DNA of 64,000 nucleotides from Streptomyces sp. ISL-36 (GTDB lineage: Bacteria > Actinomycetota > Actinomycetes > Streptomycetales > Streptomycetaceae): NCBI RefSeq assembly GCF_018614205.1, contig NZ_JAGGOS010000139.1, positions 1 through 64,000 of the forward strand. The letters are read 5' to 3'. Position 1 is the stretch's first letter. The number at the start of each line of letters is the position of its first letter. The position numbers and the translations under genes are program-made. A model generated the notes under the pieces. It saw nothing but the letters and a program-made list of their open reading frames with translations, was not told where the DNA came from and did no database searches. This document shows, one piece after another, positions 16,401 to 24,417 of this stretch.

Positions 16401-17012
16401 ATGCGACTCGTGCCGAGGTGGACATTGCTTTCGTCAGGGTGTGCGCCGCTCCTGTTGACCGGAGGCTGGACGATCGCGGCGCTGCTCGAAGGGCCCGCCT
16501 ACGACCCGGTCACCCAGACGATCAGCGTCTTGGCGGCCTACGGGGCCCAGGGGTCCTGGGTGATGACAGGAGCGCTGCTCGCCCTGGGCGTCTGCCACCT
16601 GCTGACCGCCTGGGGGCTGCGCTCGGCCGCGCTCGCCGGGCGCGTGGCCCTGGGCGGCGGCGGAGTGACGGCCTTGGTGGTGGCTCTGCTCCCGGCGCCG
16701 AGCAGCGGAGGCTCCCTGCGCCACGGTTCGGTCGCCGCGGTCGGCTTCGCCCTCCTGGCGGTGTGGCCGCTCCTGGCCGCCGATCGCGGCGGAGCGGCCG
16801 CGCCCTGGGCCCTCCGGCCCGTAGCCTCCCTCGCCGCGACCGCCCTCATGTGCGTCGGCGCGGCGTGGTTTCTGATCGAGATGCAGCATCAGGGCGCCGC
16901 GGGTGTCGCCGAACGCCTTGTGACATCCGTTCAGTCCCTGTGGCCCTTCGTGGTCGTCGCCTCCTGCCTGCGCCACTCCGCCAAGGAGGAACCCGCTCCG
17001 CCGGGTGCCTGA
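16401..17012 (+). CDS. DUF998 family integral membrane protein
   Basis: 203 residues with about six membrane spans (for example LLLTGGWTIAALL, VMTGALLALGVCHLLTAW, ALVVALLPAPSSGG, GFALLAVWPLLAA). The motif YDPVTQTISVLAAYGAQGSWVM after the first span is typical of DUF998 proteins. ATG 16401 is chosen because it precedes the first hydrophobic stretch directly. The function of the family is unknown; it stands as a single gene divergent from the flavin monooxygenase. Confidence 0.85.
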   Translation: MRLVPRWTLLSSGCAPLLLTGGWTIAALLEGPAYDPVTQTISVLAAYGAQGSWVMTGALLALGVCHLLTAWGLRSAALAGRVALGGGGVTALVVALLPAPSSGGSLRHGSVAAVGFALLAVWPLLAADRGGAAAPWALRPVASLAATALMCVGAAWFLIEMQHQGAAGVAERLVTSVQSLWPFVVVASCLRHSAKEEPAPPGA

Positions 17013-17133
17013 TGCATGGAGGCGGCCGGGGCGGCGGTGCAGATCCTGGACTGGACGGCGCTGGACCGGACAGCGGGGAGGTGAACACCGCACCCGCCGA
17101 CAGCCGCGTACGGACGAGGCGTGAAGGCCGGGT

Positions 17134-17595
17134 TCAGCTCCGGCCCTTCTCCGGGCCGAGTCGGGCCGCTGTCTCGTGCAGGGCCTGTTCGAGCAGGGCC
17201 GGGTCGTTGAGAGTGCCGGTGCCGTCCGGCGGTACCAGCCAGCGCATTCCGTCGGCGGCTCGGCCGGGGCGCGGGACGATGATCCATGTTCCCAGGCCCG
17301 CGCCGCGCATCCCCGTGCCGACCCAGTGGTCCGCCGTGCCGGGGGGCACGAAGAAGGCGGTGCGGGTGCCGCCCACGTCGGCGAGCACGGGGCCCGGGGC
17401 GTCGACGCGGCGGGTGAGCGGGTCGAACGCCGGGTAGCCGAGTCGGCCCGGGACGAGGAGGACGTCCCATCGCTTTCCTGCCGGCAGCAGTACGGGCCTG
17501 AAGGGGTTGCGCTGCCATTCCCGGTAGCAGGCCCCGGGGTCGGGCGCGGCTGACGCCAGCCACTTCATCGCTGCGCTGGGCGTCGAATCGGTCAC
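17134..17595 (-). CDS. Conserved Streptomyces hypothetical protein, copy 2
   Basis: 153 residues from GTG 17595, chosen because AGGGAGATGG lies just upstream and the frame before it lacks conservation. Paralogue of 7479-7919. Conserved blocks: KWLASAAPDPGACYREW, VLLPAGKRWDVLLVPGRLGYP, GPVLAD, TAFFVPPGTADHWVGTG, GTWIIVPRPGR, MRWLVPPDGTGTL. No known domain, no signal peptide. It is the better-preserved of the two copies. Confidence 0.82.
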   Translation of the reverse strand: MTDSTPSAAMKWLASAAPDPGACYREWQRNPFRPVLLPAGKRWDVLLVPGRLGYPAFDPLTRRVDAPGPVLADVGGTRTAFFVPPGTADHWVGTGMRGAGLGTWIIVPRPGRAADGMRWLVPPDGTGTLNDPALLEQALHETAARLGPEKGRS

Positions 17596-17798
17596 GGTCC
17601 ATCTCCCTGTCGTCACATGCCGCGGTGCACGGCGTCCCGAGGGAGAGGTGGTCGCACCGGATGCATGACGCGACTCAGGTGACATTGCCCCGAATGGCGT
17701 AGTGGACGGGTGCGGTGCCCCATGTGACAGGGAAGCGGGAGGGGAGAGGAAGCGCGCCTCTCAGGGGGAACGGCCGCGCGCAGGCCGTCCCGAGACGT

Positions 17799-18431
17799 TC
17801 ATACCGCCATTGCCGCCGCCAGCCACGCCTCCGCGATGACGCCGTGGCCGAGCGGGCTCGGATGGACGCCGTCCGGCGCGACGGCGGCGGGGCCGTGTTC
17901 CTCGGCGGCACGGAGCAGGGCCAGGTCCGTGCGGACCACCGTCGCGCCGTGGGCCTCGGCGGTGCGCAGGACGGCTTCCGTACGCGGCGAGAGGTCCTCG
18001 AACCAGGTCCGCTGCTCGGTGGTGACCGGGAAGAGGAACGGCGTCATGACGAACAGGCGCGGCCCGCGCTTCTCCTCGGCGCGGGTGAGGATACGGTCGA
18101 AGGAGGCCGCGAACTCCGGTACGGGGCTGCGCAGGCCGCGGTCGTAGCGGCGCCACGTGTCGTTGATGCCGATCAGGACGGTGACCACCGAGGGGTTGGC
18201 CTCGATGACGTCAGCGGTCCAGCGCGCCTCCAGGTCGTTGACGCGGTTGCCGTTGAGCCCCTTGTTGAGGATCGCGGCCGGTTCCCGGCCCGGTGCCGAG
18301 GAGGCCCGTAGAGCCTCGGCGATCATCCGGACCTAACCGTCGCCGAGGGACGCGGGGTCCTCGCGATCGCGGCCGGTGTCGGTGATCGAGTCCCCGATGA
18401 AGAGCAGCCGGTCGTCCCGGGTGAACTGCAC
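17799..18431 (-). pseudogene. SGNH/GDSL esterase gene interrupted by an in-frame TAG
   Basis: Reading leftward from GTG 18431 (GGAGG six bases upstream) the frame gives VQFTRDDRLLFIGDSITD, the N-terminal GDS block with the nucleophilic serine. It continues to LGDG, meets TAG (18333-18335), then resumes in the same frame as VRMIAEALRASSA. Relatives have GDGYV here, so one base change (TAC/TAT to TAG) splits the gene. The rest is intact: GLNGNRVNDL (block II), VLIGINDTWRR (block III Asn) and APDGVHPSPLGH with the Asp-His pair. Restart at ATG 18326 would give 175 residues without the catalytic serine. Either a real nonsense mutation or a base-call error. Confidence 0.8.
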
Positions 18432-18488
18432 GCGTGTGTCCTCCGTTCGTCTCCGGGACCCGGACGCTGGGCCGTGTCCCGTACTGTT

Positions 18489-19349
18489 TCAGGCCTGTCG
18501 GAACGCGTGGCGCATGGTGCCGAGTCCGTCGATCCCGCACTCGACGACGTCGCCGTGACGCAGGTAGGGCTGTGGTGCCGGGCGGCCGAGGGCGACCCCG
18601 GCCGGGGTTCCGGTGTTGATGACGTCGCCGGGGTGGAGCACCATGAACCGGCTCAGGTAGCGGATGATGCCGGCGACCGGGAACACCATGTCCGCGGTCG
18701 AGCCGTGTTGACGCTCGACTCCGTTCACCGACAGCCGGAGGGCGAGCTTCAGCGGGTCGGTGATCTCGTCCGGGGTGACGAGCCACGGGCCGAGCGGGTT
18801 GAAGGTCTCGCAGCTCTTGCCCTTGTCCCACTGACCGCCGCGCTCCAGCTGGAACTCGCGCTCCGACACGTCGTGGGAGACGGCGTAGCCCGCGACGCAC
18901 GCGAGCGCTTCCTCGTCGCTCTCCAGGTAACGCGCCGTCCTGCCGATCACCACGGCCAGCTCGACCTCGTAGTCGGTCTTGACGCTGCCGCGGGGGATGA
19001 GCACCTCGTCGTACGGGCCCACGACCGTCCAGGGGTCCTTCATGAAGACGACCGGCTCACCGGGGATCGCCGCTCCCGTCTCCTCGGCGTGGTCGCGGTA
19101 GTTGAGGCCGATGCACACCACCTTCCCGGGCCGGGCCACCGGCGCCCCGATGCGTACGCGGTCGCCCCGGATCCCCAGGGCGGGCAGGGCACCCTCGGCC
19201 GCGGCCCTGGCGAGGCGGTCGAGCACGCCGTCGGCCAGGGAGCGGTGGTCGATGTCTTCGGCGACACCGGACGCGTCGAGGAGCCCACCCGATCCGTCCA
19301 GGACCGCGGTCCGTTCCGCCCCGGCCTCACCGACTCTCAGCACACGCAT
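18489..19349 (-). CDS. Fumarylacetoacetate-hydrolase-family enzyme (likely 2,4-diketo-3-deoxy-L-fuconate hydrolase)
   Basis: 286 residues. The N-terminal cap is about 75 residues, then the FAH fold: KVVCIGLNYRDHAEETG, FMKDPWTVVGPYDEVLIP and TDYEVELAVVIGR with acidic metal ligands, HDVSEREFQ, and TGTPAGVALG. In non-phosphorylative L-fucose catabolism (described in Xanthomonas) a FAH-family enzyme cleaves 2,4-diketo-3-deoxy-L-fuconate to pyruvate and L-lactate; all the other pathway enzymes are in this locus. It is divergent from a 2-hydroxyacid dehydrogenase, and two copies of the locus palindrome lie between them. Start ATG 19349; an ATG nine bases upstream is possible. Confidence 0.88.
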   Translation of the reverse strand: MRVLRVGEAGAERTAVLDGSGGLLDASGVAEDIDHRSLADGVLDRLARAAAEGALPALGIRGDRVRIGAPVARPGKVVCIGLNYRDHAEETGAAIPGEPVVFMKDPWTVVGPYDEVLIPRGSVKTDYEVELAVVIGRTARYLESDEEALACVAGYAVSHDVSEREFQLERGGQWDKGKSCETFNPLGPWLVTPDEITDPLKLALRLSVNGVERQHGSTADMVFPVAGIIRYLSRFMVLHPGDVINTGTPAGVALGRPAPQPYLRHGDVVECGIDGLGTMRHAFRQA

Positions 19350-19369
19350 GGTACCCATCCCTCGGCTAC

Positions 19370-19380
19370 ACATCGGATGT
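19370..19380. promoter_or_regulatory. GntR/FadR-type operator, site 1
   Basis: ACATCGGATGT, a perfect palindrome around one central base, 20 bases before the start codon of the leftward hydrolase gene. One of five matches to the locus consensus ACATCSGATGT. Confidence 0.72.
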
Positions 19381-19512
19381 ATCGACGGGGAATGCAACCA
19401 ACCATCCGGCGCTTTGTCCAGCCGTTCGTCAGGGCGACGCAGGCAAATGCCCAGTGTTCTAGCCCGGTTGAACACATGAGAAAGATGCGGCTCGACCGAT
19501 CGCTCGACCTGG

Positions 19513-19523
19513 TCATCCGATGT
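19513..19523. promoter_or_regulatory. GntR/FadR-type operator, site 2
   Basis: TCATCCGATGT, followed by AT, with one mismatch in the left arm. It lies 100 bases before the 2-hydroxyacid dehydrogenase start; its centre is 143 bp from site 1, so one regulator can control both divergent genes. Confidence 0.62.
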
Positions 19524-19622
19524 ATCGTGTGGCGCGCCGGTGCTGCTCGCTCCTCGTGCTCGACGCGCGACGGACGAGGCCGGCCGGCGCCGACACCACC
19601 ACACCTCAGGAGGCACGCGCCG

Positions 19623-20633
19623 ATGGCGGATTCGACGAGGATGCTCACCGCCCTGCTGGTCATGGAGGAGGAGCGCAGAGCCGATGTCTATCCGGCGCGT
19701 GTCCTCGAGGACATCGGTCGCGTCGTGCACTGGCGGGCCCCCGCGCTCACCAGCGACGCCCTCCGCCGTGACCCCGGCGTACTGGAGGGAGTCGACGTCC
19801 TGCTCACCGGCTGGGGAGCGCCGGTGCTCGACGCCGGTCTGCTCGCGCGTGCCCCGAGGCTGAGCGCGGTACTGGTGGCGGCCGGCTCGGTGCGGCACCT
19901 GACGACGCCGGACTTCTGGGCCCGCGGCATCCCCGTGGTGTCCGCGGCCGCGGCCAACGCCGTCCCCGTCGCCGAGTTCAGCCTCGCGCAGATCCTGCTG
20001 GGCCTCAAACAGGTTCACCGGCTCACCCGCGAGGTGGCCGTCAGCCGCAGCTTCCCGCGCGATCCACGGGTGCCCGGGGGCTACGGGTCGCGGGTGGGGC
20101 TGCTCGGCCTGGGCCAGATCGGCCGGCTCGTCGCGGAGCGGCTGCGGCACTTCGACGTCGAGGTGCTGGCCTGCGATCCCGTGACCGGACCGGACGCCGC
20201 CCGGGAGCTGGGCGTCCGACTGACCGGCATCGAGGAACTGTTCACGTCCTGCGACGTGGTGAGTGTCCACGCCCCTCTGCTGCCCGAGACCGAGGGGCTG
20301 GTGGGCGAACGACTGGTGTCGCTGCTCCCCGAGGGAGCCACCTTGATCAATACGGCGCGTGGTGCCGTGCTGGCCGAGCCGGAGGTGATCGGTGTCCTGC
20401 GCGACAGGCCCGACCTGACCGCGGTCCTCGACGTGACCTGGCCCGAGCCCCCCGAACCCCGCTCGCCGCTGTTCACGTTGCCCAACGTCCTGCTCACCCC
20501 GCATCTCGCCGGCGCCATGGGCAGGGAACGGGCCCGCCTGGGCGAGCTGGTCCGCGACGAACTGCACCGACTGGTACGCGGTGAACCCCTGCGGCACGCC
20601 GTCGAACCGGCCCAGGCCTCGACCCGGGCGTAG
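19623..20633 (+). CDS. D-isomer-specific 2-hydroxyacid dehydrogenase family protein
   Basis: 336 residues. The NAD-binding fold RVGLLGLGQIGRLVAERL is preceded by the substrate half and followed by the catalytic signatures INTARGAVL (Arg), DVTWPEPPEP (acidic residue) and LTPHLAGAMG (His). ATG 19623 follows AGGAGG by nine bases. Its place in the locus and its operator suggest a role in hydroxyacid interconversion linked to fucose breakdown, for example handling lactate or an intermediate, but the substrate is not determinable from sequence. It could also act on 2-keto acids from other sugars. Confidence 0.85.
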   Translation: MADSTRMLTALLVMEEERRADVYPARVLEDIGRVVHWRAPALTSDALRRDPGVLEGVDVLLTGWGAPVLDAGLLARAPRLSAVLVAAGSVRHLTTPDFWARGIPVVSAAAANAVPVAEFSLAQILLGLKQVHRLTREVAVSRSFPRDPRVPGGYGSRVGLLGLGQIGRLVAERLRHFDVEVLACDPVTGPDAARELGVRLTGIEELFTSCDVVSVHAPLLPETEGLVGERLVSLLPEGATLINTARGAVLAEPEVIGVLRDRPDLTAVLDVTWPEPPEPRSPLFTLPNVLLTPHLAGAMGRERARLGELVRDELHRLVRGEPLRHAVEPAQASTRA

Positions 20634-20727
20634 CGAGGCCTCCCGCCCCCAGTCCCTGCCCCGCACCTGCACTGGCCTCGCTCGGCGTGGCTGATTCGCT
20701 GACGTAAGGGACTCCGCACGTCCCGAT

Positions 20728-20742
20728 ATACATCGGATGTAT
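20728..20742. promoter_or_regulatory. GntR/FadR-type operator, site 3 (longest palindrome)
   Basis: ATACATCGGATGTAT, a perfect 15-base palindrome, upstream of the binding-protein gene. It lies about 220 bp upstream of the best promoter-like sequence for that gene; a weaker look-alike (TCATCGGACT, 20952-20961) abuts that promoter. Confidence 0.75.
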
Positions 20743-20962
20743 GACCGGCGCTCCGATGGCAACCTCTAAGGGAACCCGACTGTGCCCACGCCCGGAATCT
20801 TGCACTCGGAGACACTTCCTGATCCTCCATCACCTCGTTCTCTGTTGATATCGGCAGGTCAGTTGGGGTGGTGGCACGGGGATGACGCAGCGGCGGCCCG
20901 GGCGGCAGCAGCCCACCCGAGCCCGTCGCCTCACCCCGCAAGTCTTTTCAGTCATCGGACTA

Positions 20963-20991
20963 TTGACCCTCGATGGGCCGCGCGTTAGCGT
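20963..20991 (+). promoter_or_regulatory. Putative promoter of the importer operon
   Basis: TTGACC (20963-20968) and TAGCGT (20986-20991) are spaced 17 bases apart, good matches to vegetative -35 and -10 boxes, ending about 50 bases before ATG 21044. The rest of 20634-21043 shows no gene; open frames there have shadow composition. Confidence 0.5.
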
Positions 20992-21043
20992 CCCCGGCAA
21001 GCGCTATCCAGGCCGGCTGCTGAGGCGGCGAACAGGAGTTGTC

Positions 21044-22369
21044 ATGCAGAGAACGCGATGGATCGGTGCGGGTTGTCTCGCCTCGGCGCTGGTCCTCACG
21101 AGCTGTACGTCCAGTCCCGCGGGGGTGGACGCGAAGCAGGACTCCACGGCGCAGCTGGAGTTGTGGACCAGGACCACACCGGGCGGGCCCGGCGAGAAGG
21201 TGACGCTGAGGCTCGTCGCCGGTTTCGAGAAGGCCACCGGCCACAAGGTGAAGGTCACGGCGATCTTCGACGACTTCGAGACGAAGCTCCAGCAGCGCGC
21301 CGCCCAGCGCAACCTGCCCGACATCGTCATGAACGACGTCACCCAGCTCGGGGCCATGCACAGCCAGGGCCTGCTCAGGGAGATCGACCTGAGCAGGATC
21401 AAGGGCAGCCAGGAACTCATCGGGCAGGGGCTGGACTCCGGCAAGAGCGTCGACGGCAAGCAGTACGGCATCCCGTACTCCGCCCAGGCCGGTGCCCTGC
21501 TGATCCGCAAGGACTGGCGCGAGAAGCTGCACCTCGAGACCCCGCGGAGCTGGGACGACCTGCTGGCCATGGCAGGCGCCTTCACCACCGGGGACCCCGA
21601 CGGCAACGGCAAGAAGGACACCTACGGCCTCGCCGCCCCCCTGTCGACCAAGCGCGGCTACGCCTCCTGGTACTTCTCCAACTTCCTCTGGGCCGCCGGC
21701 GGAGACTTCATCACCGCGACGGACAAGGGCACGTACAAGCCGTCGATGACCAGCAAGGAGTCGACGGAGGCCGTGCGGTGGTTCCGCGCACTCGGCTGCG
21801 AGCACAAGGTGCTCCAGCCCGGTGCCGTCACCATGGACACCCCGCCGACGAACGAGACGTTCGAGGCGGGCAGGACCGGCATGTTCGTCGTCGGCCCCTA
21901 CCTCATGCCCCGCTTCGACGGGTCGCTCGGCAAGGACAAGTACGAGGTCGTCCCCATGCCCAAGGGGCCGAAGGACGCCACCGTGCTCGCCGAAGGCAGC
22001 AGCGTCTATCTGATGGCGGGCTCGGAGAACCGGGCGGGACAGGACGCCTTCGCCGGCTACGCCATCTCCGCGGAGGGCCAGAAGCTCGGTATGCAGGGCA
22101 AGGACGGCTCCACCGTCCAGCTGCCCGTGAACAAGACGGTGGACGTCTCCGAAGTGCGCCCCGACCCGCGCTGGAAGACGTACGCCGAGGTCTACCGGAC
22201 CTCAGGACGCTACGCGCCGTCCATCCCCAACTGGACCCCGGTACGGCAGACCACGGCCGAGACGGTCAACGCGCTGATGGCCGACTGTTCCCTGGACACC
22301 GGCGAGAAGCTGCGTGAGCTCGACAAGAAGCTCGCCGACATCCTCCAGGAGCAGGGAATCGCCGGATGA
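21044..22369 (+). CDS. Sugar ABC transporter substrate-binding lipoprotein (fucose locus)
   Basis: 441 residues, family 1 extracellular solute-binding protein. The signal peptide ends in a lipobox (ALVLTSC), so the mature protein is a membrane-anchored lipoprotein. Typical domains: ELWTRTTPGGPGEKVTLRL, LPDIVMNDVTQLGAMH, GIPYSAQAGALLIRKDW, and a C-terminal GEKLRELDKKLADIL helix. AACAGGAG precedes ATG 21044. It is followed by two permeases with ATGA overlaps, forming a CUT1 importer with no dedicated ATPase. Substrate is inferred as L-fucose or a fucosylated oligosaccharide because the fucosidase downstream has no signal peptide and would act on imported sugar. Confidence 0.92.
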   Translation: MQRTRWIGAGCLASALVLTSCTSSPAGVDAKQDSTAQLELWTRTTPGGPGEKVTLRLVAGFEKATGHKVKVTAIFDDFETKLQQRAAQRNLPDIVMNDVTQLGAMHSQGLLREIDLSRIKGSQELIGQGLDSGKSVDGKQYGIPYSAQAGALLIRKDWREKLHLETPRSWDDLLAMAGAFTTGDPDGNGKKDTYGLAAPLSTKRGYASWYFSNFLWAAGGDFITATDKGTYKPSMTSKESTEAVRWFRALGCEHKVLQPGAVTMDTPPTNETFEAGRTGMFVVGPYLMPRFDGSLGKDKYEVVPMPKGPKDATVLAEGSSVYLMAGSENRAGQDAFAGYAISAEGQKLGMQGKDGSTVQLPVNKTVDVSEVRPDPRWKTYAEVYRTSGRYAPSIPNWTPVRQTTAETVNALMADCSLDTGEKLRELDKKLADILQEQGIAG

Positions 22370-23361
22370 CGCGTGTCGGCCACGTGAAGTCGGCCGCCCG
22401 CACGGCGGCCGGCGCCACCACCGGGGCGGAGGCCCGTCCGGCACCGCCGGCGACACAGGCGGGCAGGCCGTCCGCCGGCCGGAGCGTGAGGAACCGCCGT
22501 TCGGGCAGATGGTGGACGCCGTGGCTGTTCCTGGCCCCGGCCCTCATCCTCTTCCTGTACTTCAAGTTCATCCCCATGGCCAGCGCGCTGACCATGTCCT
22601 TCCAGGACGTGCAGCCCTATCTGGGCAACCAGTGGGCCGGCGGCGACAACTACGGGAAGGTGCTGTCCTCGGACGGCTTCCGGGAGGCCGCCTGGCACAC
22701 CGTCGTCCTCGCGGTCGGCCAGACCGCCGGATCGATGGCGCTCGGCCTCGCCCTGGCGCTGCTCATGGAGGGACAGGGCCGCAGGCTCGGCTTCGTACGC
22801 TCGGCGGCGTTCCTGCCGGTCGTCGTGCCGATCGCGGTCGTGGCCGAACTGTGGCGGATCATGTACCACCCCACCGAGGACGGCATGCTCAACTCCCTCC
22901 TCGGTCTGGTGGGGTTCGGCCCGTCGGGATTCATCAACGACCCCGACACCTCCCTGGCCTCCATCATGCTCACCGGCATCTGGCGGGGCGCGCCCTACGA
23001 CATGATGATCTTCCTCGCCGGGCTCGCCGGCGTGGACCGCGGCCTGTACGAGGCCGCGAAGGTCGACGGCGCGTCGAGGCTGCAGCGCATCCGTCATGTG
23101 ACCGTCCCCGGACTGCGGGCGGTGCTGTCCATCCTCTTCGTCCTCGCGGCCATCCGGGGCCTGCGCGTCTTCACCGAGGTCTTCCTGCTCACCAACGGCG
23201 GCCCCGACGGCTCGACCGAGGTCGTGATGACGATGATCTACAAGCTGGGCCTCGAACAGAACCGGCTCGGCGTCGGCGCGGCCGGAGCGGTCCTGCTGTT
23301 CCTTGCGACGCTGGTCCTCACGGTCGGCGTCCACCTGTTCCGACGGAGGGGCAACGCATGA
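22366..23361 (+). CDS. Sugar ABC transporter permease 1 (fucose locus)
   Basis: 331-residue MalF-type permease with an unusually long basic, Ala/Gly/Pro-rich cytoplasmic N-terminus (about 45 residues) before the first span (PWLFLAPALILFLYF). The EAA loop reads GLYEAAKVDGASRLQRIRH. It overlaps the binding-protein gene and the second permease by 4 bases each. Confidence 0.93.
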   Translation: MTRVGHVKSAARTAAGATTGAEARPAPPATQAGRPSAGRSVRNRRSGRWWTPWLFLAPALILFLYFKFIPMASALTMSFQDVQPYLGNQWAGGDNYGKVLSSDGFREAAWHTVVLAVGQTAGSMALGLALALLMEGQGRRLGFVRSAAFLPVVVPIAVVAELWRIMYHPTEDGMLNSLLGLVGFGPSGFINDPDTSLASIMLTGIWRGAPYDMMIFLAGLAGVDRGLYEAAKVDGASRLQRIRHVTVPGLRAVLSILFVLAAIRGLRVFTEVFLLTNGGPDGSTEVVMTMIYKLGLEQNRLGVGAAGAVLLFLATLVLTVGVHLFRRRGNA

Positions 23362-24224
23362 GCGCGCCGACCGAGACCGCGCTGGGGCTGACCGAGAGCA
23401 GGAGCGCCGGCGGCCGCGCCCTGAAGGCCGTCACCTACCTGCTCGTCCTGCTGGTGTTCGCCGGACCGCTGCTGGCCCTGCTGGTGAGCGCGTTCAACCA
23501 CGTCAAGGACCCGACCCAGCTCAGCATCGTTCCCTCCGACCCCACCGTGGACAACTTCACGGTCGCGTTCGACCAGGGCGTCCTGAAGTACCTCCTCAAC
23601 TCGTTCTTCGTCGTCGGGTTCGGGCTGCTGCTGCAGGTGGCCGTCTCCGTCCTGGCGGGCTACGCCCTGGCCAGGAAGCGGTTCCGCGGGATGACGCTCG
23701 TGTTCGTCGCGATCCTGGCGACGCTGATGCTGCCGGAGGAGATCCTGGCCATCCCGCTTTCGGTGGTCCTCGCCGATCTGCCCGTCGTCCACGTCAATCT
23801 GATCGGCTCACTGGCCGGCATGGTCGTCCCGCTTGGCGCGTGGGCGTTCTCCATCCTCGTCATGACCGAGTTCATGAAGGAGGTGCCCCGTGAGCTGGAG
23901 GAGGCCGCGCGGATCGACGGCGCCGGAGACCTGCGGATCTTCGCGCAGATCATCCTGCCGATGTGCAGGCCCGCGCTCGGCGTGATCGGCGTCTTCGGCT
24001 TCACGATGATCTGGGACCAGTACCTGCTGCCCCTGCTCGTCGCCACGGACTCCTCCTCGTACACGCTGCCGCTCGCCCTGCGCACGCTGCGGGTCGACCC
24101 CCTCGTCACCCCCGGTGTGGTGATGGCCGCGTCCCTGCTCGCCCTGCTGCCGTCGGTCGTCGTCTTCCTCTTCTTCCAGCGCTCCTTCGTCCACGGCCTG
24201 TCCAGCGGCGCCCTGAAGGGCTGA
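23358..24224 (+). CDS. Sugar ABC transporter permease 2 (fucose locus)
   Basis: 288-residue MalG-type permease. The first span LLVLLVFAGPLLALLVSAF follows a ~25-residue tail; the EAA loop is ELEEAARIDGAGDLRIFAQ; the protein ends in a span plus FVHGLSSGALKG, as usual. ATG 23358 overlaps the previous stop. Confidence 0.93.
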   Translation: MSAPTETALGLTESRSAGGRALKAVTYLLVLLVFAGPLLALLVSAFNHVKDPTQLSIVPSDPTVDNFTVAFDQGVLKYLLNSFFVVGFGLLLQVAVSVLAGYALARKRFRGMTLVFVAILATLMLPEEILAIPLSVVLADLPVVHVNLIGSLAGMVVPLGAWAFSILVMTEFMKEVPRELEEAARIDGAGDLRIFAQIILPMCRPALGVIGVFGFTMIWDQYLLPLLVATDSSSYTLPLALRTLRVDPLVTPGVVMAASLLALLPSVVVFLFFQRSFVHGLSSGALKG

Positions 24225-24249
24225 CCCGGCAACCGCCCGGCCACCGCGC

Positions 24250-24271
24250 CCCCGGCGGGCCCTCGCCGGGG
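24250..24271. terminator. GC-rich hairpin after the importer operon
   Basis: CCCCGGCG (24250-24257) and CGCCGGGG (24264-24271) form an 8-bp stem with a 6-base loop, 26 bases after the permease stop. No T-run follows. Confidence 0.5.
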
Positions 24272-24417
24272 TGGCTCCGGTCAGGGCCGGCACCGGCGCG
24301 TACGGCCTGGGCGAGAGCTACACGGCGACGCCGCCCACCTCGAACCGCTGCACCACGTCGCCGACGAGCTGACCGGCCTCGACCCCCACCACCACCGACG
24401 TCAAGGAAAGATGCCCC

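Noticed and set aside
16162..16425. Longer N-terminus for the flavin monooxygenase
   Set aside because: The added residues are basic and low in similarity; the FAD motif would be pushed unusually far in, and a good ribosome-binding site precedes TTG 16161.
18489..19349. Ureidoglycolate lyase or catechol-pathway hydratase identity for the FAH-family gene
   Set aside because: Sequence alone cannot exclude it, but the neighbouring complete L-fucose pathway lacks exactly this hydrolase.
24300..24380. Possible gene remnant before the fucosidase
   Set aside because: Codon-like pattern but no recognisable motif on either strand.
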